64,000 nt of DNA from contig NZ_UGPW01000001.1 of assembly GCF_900453105.1 (NCBI RefSeq), positions 744,001 to 808,000 on the forward strand, read 5' to 3'. The notes beneath the pieces were generated by a model, which saw only the letters and a program-made list of their open reading frames with translations, was not told the origin of the DNA and made no database searches. Positions 55,614 to 64,000 of the stretch are shown here, in pieces. Each line of letters opens with the position of its first letter. The first letter of the stretch is position 1. The position numbers and the translations under genes were made by a program. Origin of the DNA: Moraxella ovis. GTDB lineage: Bacteria; Pseudomonadota; Gammaproteobacteria; Pseudomonadales; Moraxellaceae.

Positions 55614-55700
55614 GTAAAATTTTTGGCTTTTTGTAAAATAATTCCGCAAAAGCCAAAATCGGTGAATTTTCTTTAATTGTATCAAGACGTGAGTGACGTT

Positions 55701-56021
55701 ATGCATTGTGATGTTTATAAATTTGCAAAAAATGAAGACTGGTACGTTTATATTGCTCGCCCAGATTATCCTAATGACACCGATGAGATCAAGGATTGGT
55801 TAGGCGTGCTGCCCGCCGATATTCGTAAGAAATTAGGCTTGGGAACTTTTGTCATGCATTTGGATCTAAGCGCTCGCGATAAGTTAGCCCGAGCTGATAT
55901 CAATGAAGTAAAGGCAAAGCTTGCCGAACAGGGTTATTATGTCCAAGCGCCACCTGCCGATATTTTGGTAGCGCAAGCCATGGCAAAAGCCAAAGCACTA
56001 CAAGATAAAAAATACGATTAA
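55701..56021 (+). CDS. YcgL domain protein
   Basis: 106 residues from the ATG at 55701; eight more codons upstream are open. The YcgL pattern is recognised in 'VYKFAKNEDWYVYIARPD', 'LGLGTFVMHLDLSARDKLARADI' and 'VKAKLAEQGYYVQAPP'. The family is small, cytoplasmic and of unknown function. Divergent from the gcv operon. Confidence 0.82.
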   Translation: MHCDVYKFAKNEDWYVYIARPDYPNDTDEIKDWLGVLPADIRKKLGLGTFVMHLDLSARDKLARADINEVKAKLAEQGYYVQAPPADILVAQAMAKAKALQDKKYD

Positions 56022-56169
56022 TATCAATTAGTTGCAATAATTTTCGTGGCAGAATTATGGGCAGGTAAGGCATCTGTTTTGTGGTGATTTTGTTAGCTAT
56101 TGTTGTCGGAAGATAATTTTTTGGCAAAATTGTGGTAAAATAACAGTAGTTTTTTAAGAAGTTATTTGT

Positions 56170-56655
56170 ATGGAATGGATTAAAAACCTGCCTTTAGACT
56201 CAATCAGTGAGAGTTTGGCGACTTTTTTGATTTGGTGGACGAAGCTCGTTGATGGCGTGCCTGATGCACAGTTGCCTCTATTAGTTTATGTTATCGCATC
56301 CTTGATTGTATTGTTGCTTTGGATGTTGTTTGCGCGTATTTTGCCGCGTGGCATTCGTGGTATTAGCCTAGCATTCGTGGCGGCGGTGTTGTTGGCACCT
56401 GGTAGTGCAGAAGGTGAGTCGGGTGCGCTTGCCCCTGCGATTGTGGGTGTGTTCTATGCTTTATTAATGAAAGACTTTGCGGGCATGGTGTCAGCCAGTT
56501 TGCCGATTCTTGCAACCTTTGCGGCATTTTTGGTGATTGGTGCGATTTGGCAGATGCTACGCAGCGTCATCGAAAGTGACGCCGCCAAAAAAGAAGAATT
56601 AGCACGTATCGAAGCCCAAAAGCAGCTCATGGCTGATTCTGAGCAGGTGAATTAA
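56170..56655 (+). CDS. Conserved hypothetical membrane protein
   Basis: 161 residues, not assigned to a family. Three or four hydrophobic segments are seen (about 36-60 'LPLLVYVIASLIVLLLWMLF', 66-82, 86-102, 108-130) and a C-terminal charged, helical tail ('ESDAAKKEELARIEAQKQLM'), probably cytoplasmic coiled coil. It lies upstream of rpsF on the same strand but with its own spacing of about 200 bases. No function can be given. Confidence 0.7.
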   Translation: MEWIKNLPLDSISESLATFLIWWTKLVDGVPDAQLPLLVYVIASLIVLLLWMLFARILPRGIRGISLAFVAAVLLAPGSAEGESGALAPAIVGVFYALLMKDFAGMVSASLPILATFAAFLVIGAIWQMLRSVIESDAAKKEELARIEAQKQLMADSEQVN

Positions 56656-56740
56656 TTCGTGAATACATAAAAAAGTCGCAATGTCGGCTTTTTTATTTAG
56701 TGATGTATCTATAAATATTCGGCTGTAGCGCATATTTAGC

Positions 56741-56768
56741 TTGAAAATTTTAAATTTTTGTGTATAAT
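56741..56768 (+). promoter_or_regulatory. Promoter of rpsF-rpsR-rplI
   Basis: TTGAAA (56741-56746), 16-base spacer and a perfect TATAAT (56763-56768), 84 bases before rpsF. Confidence 0.8.
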
Positions 56769-56795
56769 ATGCGCCTTGTGATTTTTATTCAAACT

Positions 56796-56850
56796 CACAT
56801 CTCCTTGCTATCATCATAAGATGGTGGCTGTTTTAATCCGTAGGGAGTCC
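56796..56850 (+). ncRNA. Candidate S6:S18 autoregulatory mRNA leader
   Basis: The rpsF leader folds as an 8-bp stem CTATCATC-ATAA-GATGGTGG within an outer CTCC/GGAG pairing that covers the ribosome binding site AGGGAG, and leaves an AATCCGTA segment unpaired. The exposed CCG is the feature bound by the S6:S18 complex in other bacteria. Confidence 0.55.
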
Positions 56851-56852
56851 TT

Positions 56853-57254
56853 ATGAGACATTATGAAGTGGTGCTACTGGTTCATCCAGATCAAAGCAAC
56901 CAAGTTGCCGACATGGTAACTAAATACCGTACACTAGTAGAAGAAAATGGTGGTTCTAACCATCGTTTAGAAGACTGGGGTCGCCGTCAATTGGCTTACC
57001 CAATCAATAAAATCCACAAAGCACACTACGTGCTACTGAATATCGAATGTGATGAAGCAACTCTAGCACAGCTAGAAGAGCTATTCAAATACAACGATGC
57101 GATCATCCGTAGCCTAGTTATCCGCCGTGACAGCGCCATCACTGAACAATCGCCACTGGCGAAAGAAGCAGAAGACAAGCGCACTCGCAAAGCCAACCGT
57201 CGTAACGACGTTCGCACTACTGAAAGTGAGAACGGCGCTGCTGACAGCGAATAA
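56853..57254 (+). CDS. rpsF: 30S ribosomal protein S6
   Basis: 133 residues (E. coli 131-135). '[18 protein letters not shown]' and '[23 protein letters not shown]' are typical. The C-terminus is a charged, disordered tail. It forms a complex with S18 in the 30S platform. First gene of rpsF-rpsR-rplI; priB, often between them, is missing. Confidence 0.97.
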   Translation: MRHYEVVLLVHPDQSNQVADMVTKYRTLVEENGGSNHRLEDWGRRQLAYPINKIHKAHYVLLNIECDEATLAQLEELFKYNDAIIRSLVIRRDSAITEQSPLAKEAEDKRTRKANRRNDVRTTESENGAADSE

Positions 57255-57270
57255 TTTAAGGAGATAACTC

Positions 57271-57498
57271 ATGGCACGTTTCTATCGTCGTCGTAAATTC
57301 TGCCGTTTCACAGCTGAAGGCATCACTCACATCGATTTCAAAGATGTAGAACTTCTAAAGCAATACATCAGCGAAAATGGTAAAATCGTTCCTAGTCGTA
57401 TCACTGGTACTTCTAACAAATACCAACGTCAGCTAGCCGTTGCCATCAAACAAGCTCGTTACTTGGCACTATTGCCATACACCGACAATCACAAGTAA
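57271..57498 (+). CDS. rpsR: 30S ribosomal protein S18
   Basis: 75 residues, the expected length. '[24 protein letters not shown]' and '[28 protein letters not shown]' match. Sixteen bases behind rpsF, with AAGGAG before the ATG. Confidence 0.98.
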   Translation: MARFYRRRKFCRFTAEGITHIDFKDVELLKQYISENGKIVPSRITGTSNKYQRQLAVAIKQARYLALLPYTDNHK

Positions 57499-57514
57499 TT
57501 AACGGAGAAAAATC

Positions 57515-57991
57515 ATGCAAGTTATTCTATTACAGCGTGTCGTTAATCTTGGTAAACTTGGCGAGACTGTTGAAGTAAAAGCGGGTTATGGTCGTAACTA
57601 CCTAATCCCACAAGGCAAAGCGCTACCTGCAAACGAAGCGAACATCGCTAAATTCGAAGCACGTCGTGCAGAGCTAGAAGCTCAAGAAGCTAAAGAGCTA
57701 CAAGAAGCTCAAAAACGTGCTGACGCTCTAGCAGATGTTAACGTCATCATGCGCGCTAAGTCTGGCGACGAAGGTAAGCTATTTGGCTCTATCGGTACTC
57801 GCGACATCGCAGACGCATTGACTAAGTCTGGTCTAGAAGTTGACCGCGTTGAAGTTAAACTGCCTGAAGGTCCATTCCGTCAAGTAGGTGAGTACAAAGT
57901 TACCATCCAACTTCACCACGACATCTCTGCAGAGATCTTGGTTACCATCCTATCTGAAGATGCACCAGCTGCTGAAGAAGATGATGAATAA
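57515..57991 (+). CDS. rplI: 50S ribosomal protein L9
   Basis: 158 residues (E. coli 149). '[36 protein letters not shown]' region opens the N-domain, then a long helix and the C-terminal domain ('[14 protein letters not shown]'); the extra length is an acidic tail ending EEDDE. Sixteen bases after rpsR; last of the operon. Confidence 0.97.
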   Translation: MQVILLQRVVNLGKLGETVEVKAGYGRNYLIPQGKALPANEANIAKFEARRAELEAQEAKELQEAQKRADALADVNVIMRAKSGDEGKLFGSIGTRDIADALTKSGLEVDRVEVKLPEGPFRQVGEYKVTIQLHHDISAEILVTILSEDAPAAEEDDE

Positions 57992-58001
57992 TCATTGATT
58001 A

Positions 58002-58036
58002 ATAAAAAAACCCCGAGAATCTCGGGGTTTTTTTAT
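58002..58036. terminator. Terminator of rpsF-rpsR-rplI
   Basis: CCCCGAG-AAT-CTCGGGG flanked by A and T runs, about 20 bases after the rplI stop; it overlaps the 3' end of the convergent pseudogene. Confidence 0.92.
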
Positions 58037-60486
58037 TCTATCGTAAGCGAATCTTGTAAAAGCTCTGTAACTTCCTCTGAAATTTCCAAATCTTTCAAAG
58101 CTTCCGAATTTTCTAAACCATTTAGGCTTTCTGATTCATTTAAAATATCTAATCTTCCTGATTCTTTTGTAATTTCCAATTCTTCTAGATCATCCATATT
58201 CTGCTCGGCAGGTGCTAAGCTGTCTTTTGGTGATTCAGGCTTATTTGCATTAGGTCTGGGTGTATCAATCTCTTCGTGTGGAATTTTGCGCAGTTGTAGG
58301 ATGGTTTTTGGGTTTTCGTGAATATTGTGTCTGCCTGTGATGATGGTCTCGCTATTGACATTTTCAAGATGCGAGCTGGTATAAGGCACGATACCATCCG
58401 ACAGATCTCCAGTGCGCACAGTAGCGTCATCGTTCGATGCCAGACCTTGATGATCACCAACGATGGTGTGATAACGAATACCATCTTTGATGTTGATATA
58501 GGCGGTTAATTTAACAAAGGCAGAGCGATCAGAAAGCTGATCGGCACCGTTTTGTAGGTACAGCGATCCTAATAGGCTGTTTTCGATATTGTCTTCTACG
58601 CCGATGTTTGCAATGGTTTCGGTGATGCTTTTGGTCAGATTAAGCGGCAGGCGAATGACATGACGTGCTGCACGGGTAAACCATCGGTCGGCATAATCCG
58701 TTCCGCGAAATGGCGCTGAGATAAATACAGCAGTACCGACCTGTGGCAGAGATCTTAGCGTGAATCTCTCGCTTAACTCATCGTTATAGGCCTTGGTGAG
58801 CAGTCTAGAAGCGGCGAGATTTTATTTGTGGCTCATCGCTAATTCATCGGTGTCGGTTGCAGCTTTGACGGTGTCTTCGATGATTTCGCTGTCGGACGGG
58901 TCTCTATTTTCTAATGTGCTAAGTTTTGGCAAAAGCTCATCATCGGACAGCAGCATCCTTGAGATAACACCGCCCATGCTGTGTCCAATCAATATCGCGT
59001 TCTGGCTGGCAGGATTGGTGCCCGTTGGATCAGTGTTACTGAAACTTTGATTAATGAGCTTATGGATTTGATAGCGGTTTTCGAGGATGGGTAAGTTCTT
59101 CGCATAAAAGACCTGCTACACTGATAATTGTCACGCAGAATAGGATCTGCAAGCAGATTGTTGGTTAGATTCACCCAAGTGGTAGGACTGAAGGCGAGCT
59201 CATGAATTATGATGATAACTTTTTGATTTGGGTTGTGTGGTGATAACATGAACAGCTCAGGCATCTTCGCGCTATCTTTTTTGGCGATCATGTTTAATAG
59301 ACTGGCACGTTGTAGGTTATTCTCTGACAGCCATGTCGCATAGGTGGATGAGAAGCTGGTAGAAAGTGGATAGCTCTTACCCAGAATGTTCACTTCCTTA
59401 GTGGCATAAGGGTCAAAAAAATACGCATCAAATTCATCAGCGAGCAAGGCATCCTTTAATGTATTGCCCTTTGGGGTGATGATGGCGGTCAGTAGCAGAT
59501 GACCCATCGGGTGAATTTGTGATTTGATGTCGTCATTATCCGCGTCCGCACTGGTGGTTAGACTGCTTAATGTCGGCGCGCTGTATCGATCTTGTAGTGA
59601 ACCAACAAAGCCAACACCAATACCTGAGCGCGTACTATTCACCTGTAAATCTGTCAAGCGATAATCATAAATTGAAATAAGATCTGACAGTGCACCGACC
59701 TTGGAATTCTGTAGGTCGTGCAGCTCTTAGTGTTCTTTGGCGATATTTAGGTTGAGTGTTTGAGTGCCGCCATCTTTACTCTGAGTGGTAAGCGTAGAGA
59801 TGTTGATTTGATTGAATGTTGGATTGTGCTGGTTTTTGTTTTGTTGATCGGCGTCGCCAAAAGCACCATCTTGCTGCTTATAGACCTCTTGGATGAGTGC
59901 GTTTACTGAGACGTGGTAGAGGTCTTGGGCGCGTATGTTGCTGTCAGTGATGATGGGTGGTTTTTGGGTGTTTTGGTTGGTGAAGCTATCAAAGAATAGA
60001 TAGCCATAGCTAAAAGCGATGGTTTTGTACAATGCATCGCGATAGCCTTCAAGGCAGTCTTTGCGTGCTTTGGCTTGAGCCTGCTTGGCCTCTTCGTCAA
60101 TGGGTGCATTGGCGTAATAGTCATCGATGGGCGGTCGATTTAAGGCAGGTTTGCACTCCATTTTTCGGTCAAATGCAATGCTTGCGTGTAGTGTAATTCT
60201 GCCAATAGTACCAATCCTTCACGGTCAAATTGATCACCAAAGAAAGCTGAACCTAAATCGTTCAAACAAGAATCAAAGTCCGCCATGTAGCTGTCTTGGG
60301 TCAGACCCGAAACTAATAATATTGAATTAGATAAGCTACTAACCCTAGGCGTGGTCGTGATGTTATTACGTGTGGTCTCAATGATGCGCGCTTGCATCTG
60401 CTTGGGTGAGGTAAGGCTTGCACACCCTGTCATGATAAGGGCGCCCAAGCTAAGTGTTAATGCTGATTTGGCGAGTTGTTTTTCAT
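58033..60486 (-). pseudogene. Decayed alpha/beta-hydrolase lipoprotein gene
   Basis: Reading through all lesions gives a protein of about 810 residues: a lipoprotein signal ('LSLGALIMTGCASL'), an N-terminal region of unknown function, then an alpha/beta-hydrolase core with the nucleophile elbow GHSMGG and 'APFRGTDYADRWF', typical of a lipase or esterase. Lesions seen on the minus strand: the start ATG (60486) is out of frame through one missing A in an A5 run at 60479-60483; another A-run deletion near 60161; TAA at 59729-59727; a one-base deletion next to a TAG (59118-59116) where the frame reads YQ-V-W-Q; TAA at 58824-58822. Downstream of the last stop the frame is open to 58033. Five or six lesions rule out sequencing error or phase variation. 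Confidence 0.9.
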
Positions 60487-60530
60487 AAATTTTAATAAAA
60501 ACCGATTGGCCGGTTTGTGTGTTTTGTAAA

Positions 60531-60570
60531 ATAAAAAATCCGTCTTCGGTATGATACCCAAAGACGGATT
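60531..60570 (-). terminator. Terminator of the TPR gene
   Basis: AATCCGTCTT / AAGACGGATT stem, extended by GGTAT/ATACC, with a T run on the minus strand, about 30 bases after the stop. Confidence 0.88.
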
Positions 60571-60601
60571 GGTGTGTAAAGTATTATTTACTGCTACACG
60601 T

Positions 60602-61564
60602 TTATTCTTGGCTGACTGGCTTGATGTTCAACGGCGTTTTGTCGTTAGAGCGCCAGATATAATAGCCGCCTTCTTCGATGATGCGGAGTTGCTCAGCGAT
60701 TTGGGTGTTGTCAGGGTGCTGTGCTTGTAGTTGTCTTAGGCGGTTTAGTGCGCCTTCTTTGTTGTCGGTCAGTAGGTCAGACTGAGCAAGGCTTTGCTCT
60801 GCTTCGGTGTAACCTAATGAGGCTGCTTTTTCTAGGTATTTTTTACCTTCATTAAAGCCGCCTGCCTCACTGATCATCATGCCAAGTAGGAAGTTGGCTT
60901 CAGGGTGCTCTGGGTTTAGGCGCAGGGCTTTTTGCATGTGATTAGATGCGCGAACAGAGTATTCTGCGCCGACGTTTAGGTTGCGAGCGATGCCGTTAAG
61001 TTTGGCTGCACGCAGTACCACATCAAACGAAGCGTCAGGCGCGCTGGCATAGGGCTCAATCCAATCAGCCAAGTGCTTCACGTTCTGAGTAGATAGATAT
61101 TCAGTGGTTGGATTTGGGAAGCTTGGCGGATAGTGGCGTGCATTCGGCGATACCACAGTAATGAATTCATCCATGAGTGTGGTGTCTAGCAGAATCGTAC
61201 CCGCTTTGTTGGCAGGGGTGTGAACGGTTGGAACGTTCTCAACGCCGCTTACCGATACGGCAGGTGTTGGCAGACCTTTGATGGGTGATGTCAGTAGGTC
61301 AGCGGCGTTATTATTAACGATCTTGGTTGTGATCTCGCTGCGCATCTTTGGGCTTTGAGGAGTGCTGACACCTGCGGTCAATTGCTCAACAGTTGGCGTA
61401 TCTTCTGATACAGCTGGTGCTTCAGCTTTGGGCGCTGCTTTTTTTGCCGGTGTCTTAGCGGTTTTGGTGGTTTTTGCCTTGGTGTTTTTGGCTTGGGCGT
61501 GAGCCTGTGCACTGCCAAAGCCTAATAAAGTTAGACTTAGAGCCAGAACGGTAAGTTTTTTCAT
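60602..61564 (-). CDS. Secreted TPR-repeat protein
   Basis: 320 residues from the ATG at 61564 (AAGGA site); 15 upstream codons are rejected. A signal peptide (1 to about 24, AQAHA) is followed by a low-complexity Lys/Ala/Thr-rich segment (about 25-60), then a helical domain with one or two TPR units ('KALRLNPEHPEANFLLGMMIS', 'LEKAASLGYTEAEQSLAQ', 'ALNRLRQLQAQHPDNTQIAEQL'). It is likely periplasmic and acts as a protein-protein scaffold; partner unknown. It resembles PilF-like or Sel1-like proteins only in general form. Confidence 0.8.
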   Translation of the reverse strand: MKKLTVLALSLTLLGFGSAQAHAQAKNTKAKTTKTAKTPAKKAAPKAEAPAVSEDTPTVEQLTAGVSTPQSPKMRSEITTKIVNNNAADLLTSPIKGLPTPAVSVSGVENVPTVHTPANKAGTILLDTTLMDEFITVVSPNARHYPPSFPNPTTEYLSTQNVKHLADWIEPYASAPDASFDVVLRAAKLNGIARNLNVGAEYSVRASNHMQKALRLNPEHPEANFLLGMMISEAGGFNEGKKYLEKAASLGYTEAEQSLAQSDLLTDNKEGALNRLRQLQAQHPDNTQIAEQLRIIEEGGYYIWRSNDKTPLNIKPVSQE

Positions 61565-61712
61565 GTTGATGTCCTTAATAAACGCTAAATAATAAATTTT
61601 GCCAATCATAACAGATTTATCTTAATAAGTTCATAAATTTTTTCACAGTTTTTGGTGGCAAAATGTTGCTTAGTTGTAACTTTAAAACATGATCCACTAA
61701 GCAGATCGATAC

Positions 61713-63038
61713 TCATAATGGCAAATCGTTATTACTTGGGGTCATGGTGTTTAGGTATTTTTTAAGTTTTTTGTATAAAAAAATTCCAAAGATGGCATTT
61801 AGAACGCCTGTGATCAAAAATAGCTGCGGCAAGCTTAATTTTAACATTGTCAAAATGATGATCGAAAATACCGCCGAGCCTACCATAAAGATGGCGTTAA
61901 AGATGTTATTCGCGCCAACGACACGCGAACGGTGGCTGACCGGTGCGTAAGCTTGCATGAACGCATACATGGGGACGATGTACACGCCACCGGCAAAGCC
62001 CAAAAAGAACAAATCAGCAAACACACGCCAAGTGCCATCCATGTCCATTAGCGCACTGATGCCGTAAGGGGTGCTTGGTGCTTGAATGGTGATGCTTGAT
62101 AATGACAGATATAGGTCGATGGCAAATACGCTAAGACCTAGAATACCGATGGGTAGCAGCTTTAGGCTGACTTGGTTTTTGGTTAGGGTTTTGCATAGCA
62201 GTGAACCCAATGCCGTGCCCATCGAGAACAGCGTGAGCAATAAGATAACCACTGACTCATCGCCATGAAGGATGACTTTGCTAAATTCAGGCGTCTGAGT
62301 TAAGAAGGTTGCACCATAAAACCAAAACCAACTATTACTAATAATCACAAAGAACAGCAAGGGCAAGCTGTATAAATATTTAATAATATCAAAGCTGGTA
62401 CTAAAGATGTTCCAATTAATCGCTAAGTCTTTGGCTTGCGGGGTAGTCTTTGGTAGGTGTCGTGAGGCGATGTAACCAAGGATTGCCACAAAGAGTGTCG
62501 ATACGATGAGCCATAAGGTTGAATGATCAAGCTGCGTTAGCACGCCGGCCGCCATCATACCGGTTAAGATGGCAAGGCTGGTACCGGTTTGGAATAAGCC
62601 ATTGGCGCCGACCAGCTCATCTTTGCGCATGGCTTCTGGCAGATAGCCGTATTTGATGGGCCCAAAAAAAGTCGATTGTGTTCCCATCAGGAATAACGCC
62701 ACGAATAACAACCAATAAAGCTCAAACCAAAACCCAATCGCCGCCAACGCCATGATGCAGATTTCTAGCAGTTTGACGCCTTGAGTGAGTTTGGATTTTT
62801 CATATTTGTCCGCAATTTGTCCCGCCAACGCCGAGAATAGGAAGTATGGCAAAATAAACAGCAATGCCGCCAAATTATTCAGCAGGCTAATCTCCATGCC
62901 CATCTTGGCAGCCGCGACATAAGTCAAAATTAAAATCAATGCCTGCTTAAAAACGTTATCGTTAAATGCGCCCAAAAACTGCGTAAAAAACATGGCGCTA
63001 AAACGGCGATGCTTAAATAGAGAAAATTGCGAAGCCAT
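61713..63038 (-). CDS. MFS transporter, LplT (lysophospholipid)-like
   Basis: 441 residues with 12 membrane helices. 'FFTQFLGAFNDNVFKQALI' and 'GTQSTFFGPIKYGYLPEAM' are the signatures of the LplT/Aas-linked MFS group. LplT flips lysophospholipids inward across the inner membrane, where Aas re-acylates them. In many relatives the transporter is fused to or next to the acyltransferase; here no Aas domain is present. Substrate specificity is therefore inferred. Divergent from the last gene of the window. Confidence 0.85.
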   Translation of the reverse strand: MASQFSLFKHRRFSAMFFTQFLGAFNDNVFKQALILILTYVAAAKMGMEISLLNNLAALLFILPYFLFSALAGQIADKYEKSKLTQGVKLLEICIMALAAIGFWFELYWLLFVALFLMGTQSTFFGPIKYGYLPEAMRKDELVGANGLFQTGTSLAILTGMMAAGVLTQLDHSTLWLIVSTLFVAILGYIASRHLPKTTPQAKDLAINWNIFSTSFDIIKYLYSLPLLFFVIISNSWFWFYGATFLTQTPEFSKVILHGDESVVILLLTLFSMGTALGSLLCKTLTKNQVSLKLLPIGILGLSVFAIDLYLSLSSITIQAPSTPYGISALMDMDGTWRVFADLFFLGFAGGVYIVPMYAFMQAYAPVSHRSRVVGANNIFNAIFMVGSAVFSIIILTMLKLSLPQLFLITGVLNAIFGIFLYKKLKKYLNTMTPSNNDLPL

Positions 63039-63181
63039 AGAATAAATGGTTGTTAATATTGATTGGTTTGTTATAATAGCAGGTATCTTTATTTTAAGCT
63101 TTAATTTTTAAGAAATTTTTACATCTTTTTGATGTCTATGGCGACAATAAAAAACCACGATTTCAAAATCAAAAGGGCTAC

Positions 63182-64000
63182 ATGATGGCGATGGCAAACA
63201 TCGGACGACCGAGCGTGAACCGCATAAAATCTGTGCGTACGGCAATATCTGTGTCAGTACTGATGGCATTGTCGTCTTATGCGTCGGCACAAGTTGCCAT
63301 CCTCGAACAACCAGCCAATCCAAATCAGGGCGCGAATACTAATGGTGTAGCAGTTAATGCATCAGATGAGCAATTGGGCAATCAATCCAATGACAAGTCT
63401 GCCGCACCGACTCTCATCGATCAAAAAACCATCGAATCTGCACAGCTTATCGCAGAAGTGCCACTCTATACACCCGCGCAAATTGAGGCAAGATTACAAG
63501 AGGCCAACCAGCAAAACACCCTGATGGTGCGGTCGTCAAATGTCGATCTGATCTCAAGAATTGATCAAGAAAGTACGCCAATGGGGCTTGATGTCACTGC
63601 CATCACTAAGATTCCAACGCCTGATACGCTGCGGACGCTAGGCATTAACGAGGAGGGTGAGCGCACCGGAGGCATCGACCCAACGGCATACATCCCAGAA
63701 TATGAATATGTCGAGAGCGATGGTGCTACCGAGGTGGTGGTTGAAGAGGAAGAAATCAAGCGCCCGAATGTCGCCAAACGTCTGTATAATCGACTGTTTA
63801 ATGACGGCGTAGAAGCAGTAGCACGAGTAGAGGCTGAGTTTTATCAAAATAATACGCCCATCATCAGCAATACTGAATCGCGTGCCAAAGTCACCAAAAT
63901 TAACAAGTCTACTCTAAAGCAAGAACCCTTTGCCAACATCAAGGCTGCACTAGAGGACATCACTGCTGAGAGTATTACAGACTTTAATAGCGCATTGCCG
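63182..64000 (+). CDS. Probable BamA/TamA-family outer-membrane assembly protein (N-terminal part)
   Basis: An open frame of 273 codons runs off the window end, starting at ATG 63182 or 63185 (AAAGGG upstream; the second has better spacing). It has an N-terminal signal ('ISVSVLMALSSYASAQVA', cleavage near SYASA), about 170 polar, acidic residues, then 'PFANIKAALEDITAESITDFNSALP', which looks like the beginning of a POTRA-type domain in the TamA-like proteins of Moraxellaceae. TamA with TamB helps insert autotransporters and moves lipids. The barrel lies outside, so the family call is tentative. Divergent from the MFS gene by about 145 bases. Confidence 0.55.
   Translation, partial: MMAMANIGRPSVNRIKSVRTAISVSVLMALSSYASAQVAILEQPANPNQGANTNGVAVNASDEQLGNQSNDKSAAPTLIDQKTIESAQLIAEVPLYTPAQIEARLQEANQQNTLMVRSSNVDLISRIDQESTPMGLDVTAITKIPTPDTLRTLGINEEGERTGGIDPTAYIPEYEYVESDGATEVVVEEEEIKRPNVAKRLYNRLFNDGVEAVARVEAEFYQNNTPIISNTESRAKVTKINKSTLKQEPFANIKAALEDITAESITDFNSALP

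Noticed and set aside
58033..60448. Four separate hypothetical proteins on the minus strand
   Set aside because: Order, frame relations and content show one broken alpha/beta-hydrolase gene.

Overview
The window looks like chromosomal DNA of a moderately AT-rich gammaproteobacterium of the Moraxellaceae, most likely Moraxella or a close relative. This rests on gene content and order: the lptD-surA block divergent from amgK-murU, the rplM-rpsI-petABC and sspA-sspB blocks, Pseudomonadales-type cell-wall recycling and an ESPR-type autotransporter. I ran no database search. Almost everything is housekeeping. There is no CRISPR array, insertion sequence, integrase or prophage, and I did not find a clear new defence or biosynthetic system.

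Layout. 1-6.7 kb: end of a LysR regulator, surA and lptD (outer-membrane biogenesis), then amgK and murU (MurNAc recycling). 6.7-8.1 kb: tRNA-Val and tRNA-Asp behind a strong sigma70 promoter, then a decayed yddG-type exporter. 8.1-19.9 kb (all minus strand): metG, sspB, sspA, a large autotransporter with a perfect 12-bp tandem repeat, petC, petB, petA, rpsI, rplM and rsmD. The autotransporter sits between petABC and sspAB, which are usually adjacent. 20-26 kb: a DUF445 membrane protein and ccmFGHI (cytochrome c maturation, serving the bc1 complex encoded nearby). 26-31.5 kb: adk, an unknown gene, a HIT hydrolase coupled to a phage-type protein, fpr, trmO, and prfB with its programmed +1 frameshift.

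31.7-41.7 kb is carbon and lipid metabolism: an acetyl/succinyl-CoA transferase, apt, cstA, a thiolase divergent from a two-domain FabG and a MaoC hydratase (the same trio as mycobacterial fadA2-fabG4-htdX), a serine hydrolase and hpt. 41.7-50 kb: ilvD, a BCCT betaine/choline transporter, an AI-2E permease, nth, a phosphopantetheinyl transferase and brnQ. 50-55.7 kb: the glycine cleavage operon gcvT-orf-gcvH-gcvP under a tandem glycine riboswitch, with an unrelated small membrane protein gene between gcvT and gcvH. 55.7-58 kb: a YcgL protein, a membrane protein, and rpsF-rpsR-rplI with a candidate S6:S18 leader. 58-64 kb: a heavily decayed alpha/beta-hydrolase lipoprotein gene, a TPR protein, an LplT-like MFS transporter and the start of a probable TamA/BamA-family protein.

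The most interesting points are the riboswitch-controlled gcv operon with its inserted membrane gene, the autotransporter islet (12-bp VNTR coding PTPE repeats plus homopolymer tracts at its promoter), two pseudogenes caught in decay with individually identifiable lesions, and several palindromes in promoter regions that may be operators. Gene starts were moved downstream of the longest open frame where a ribosome binding site, family length or a neighbouring gene required it.
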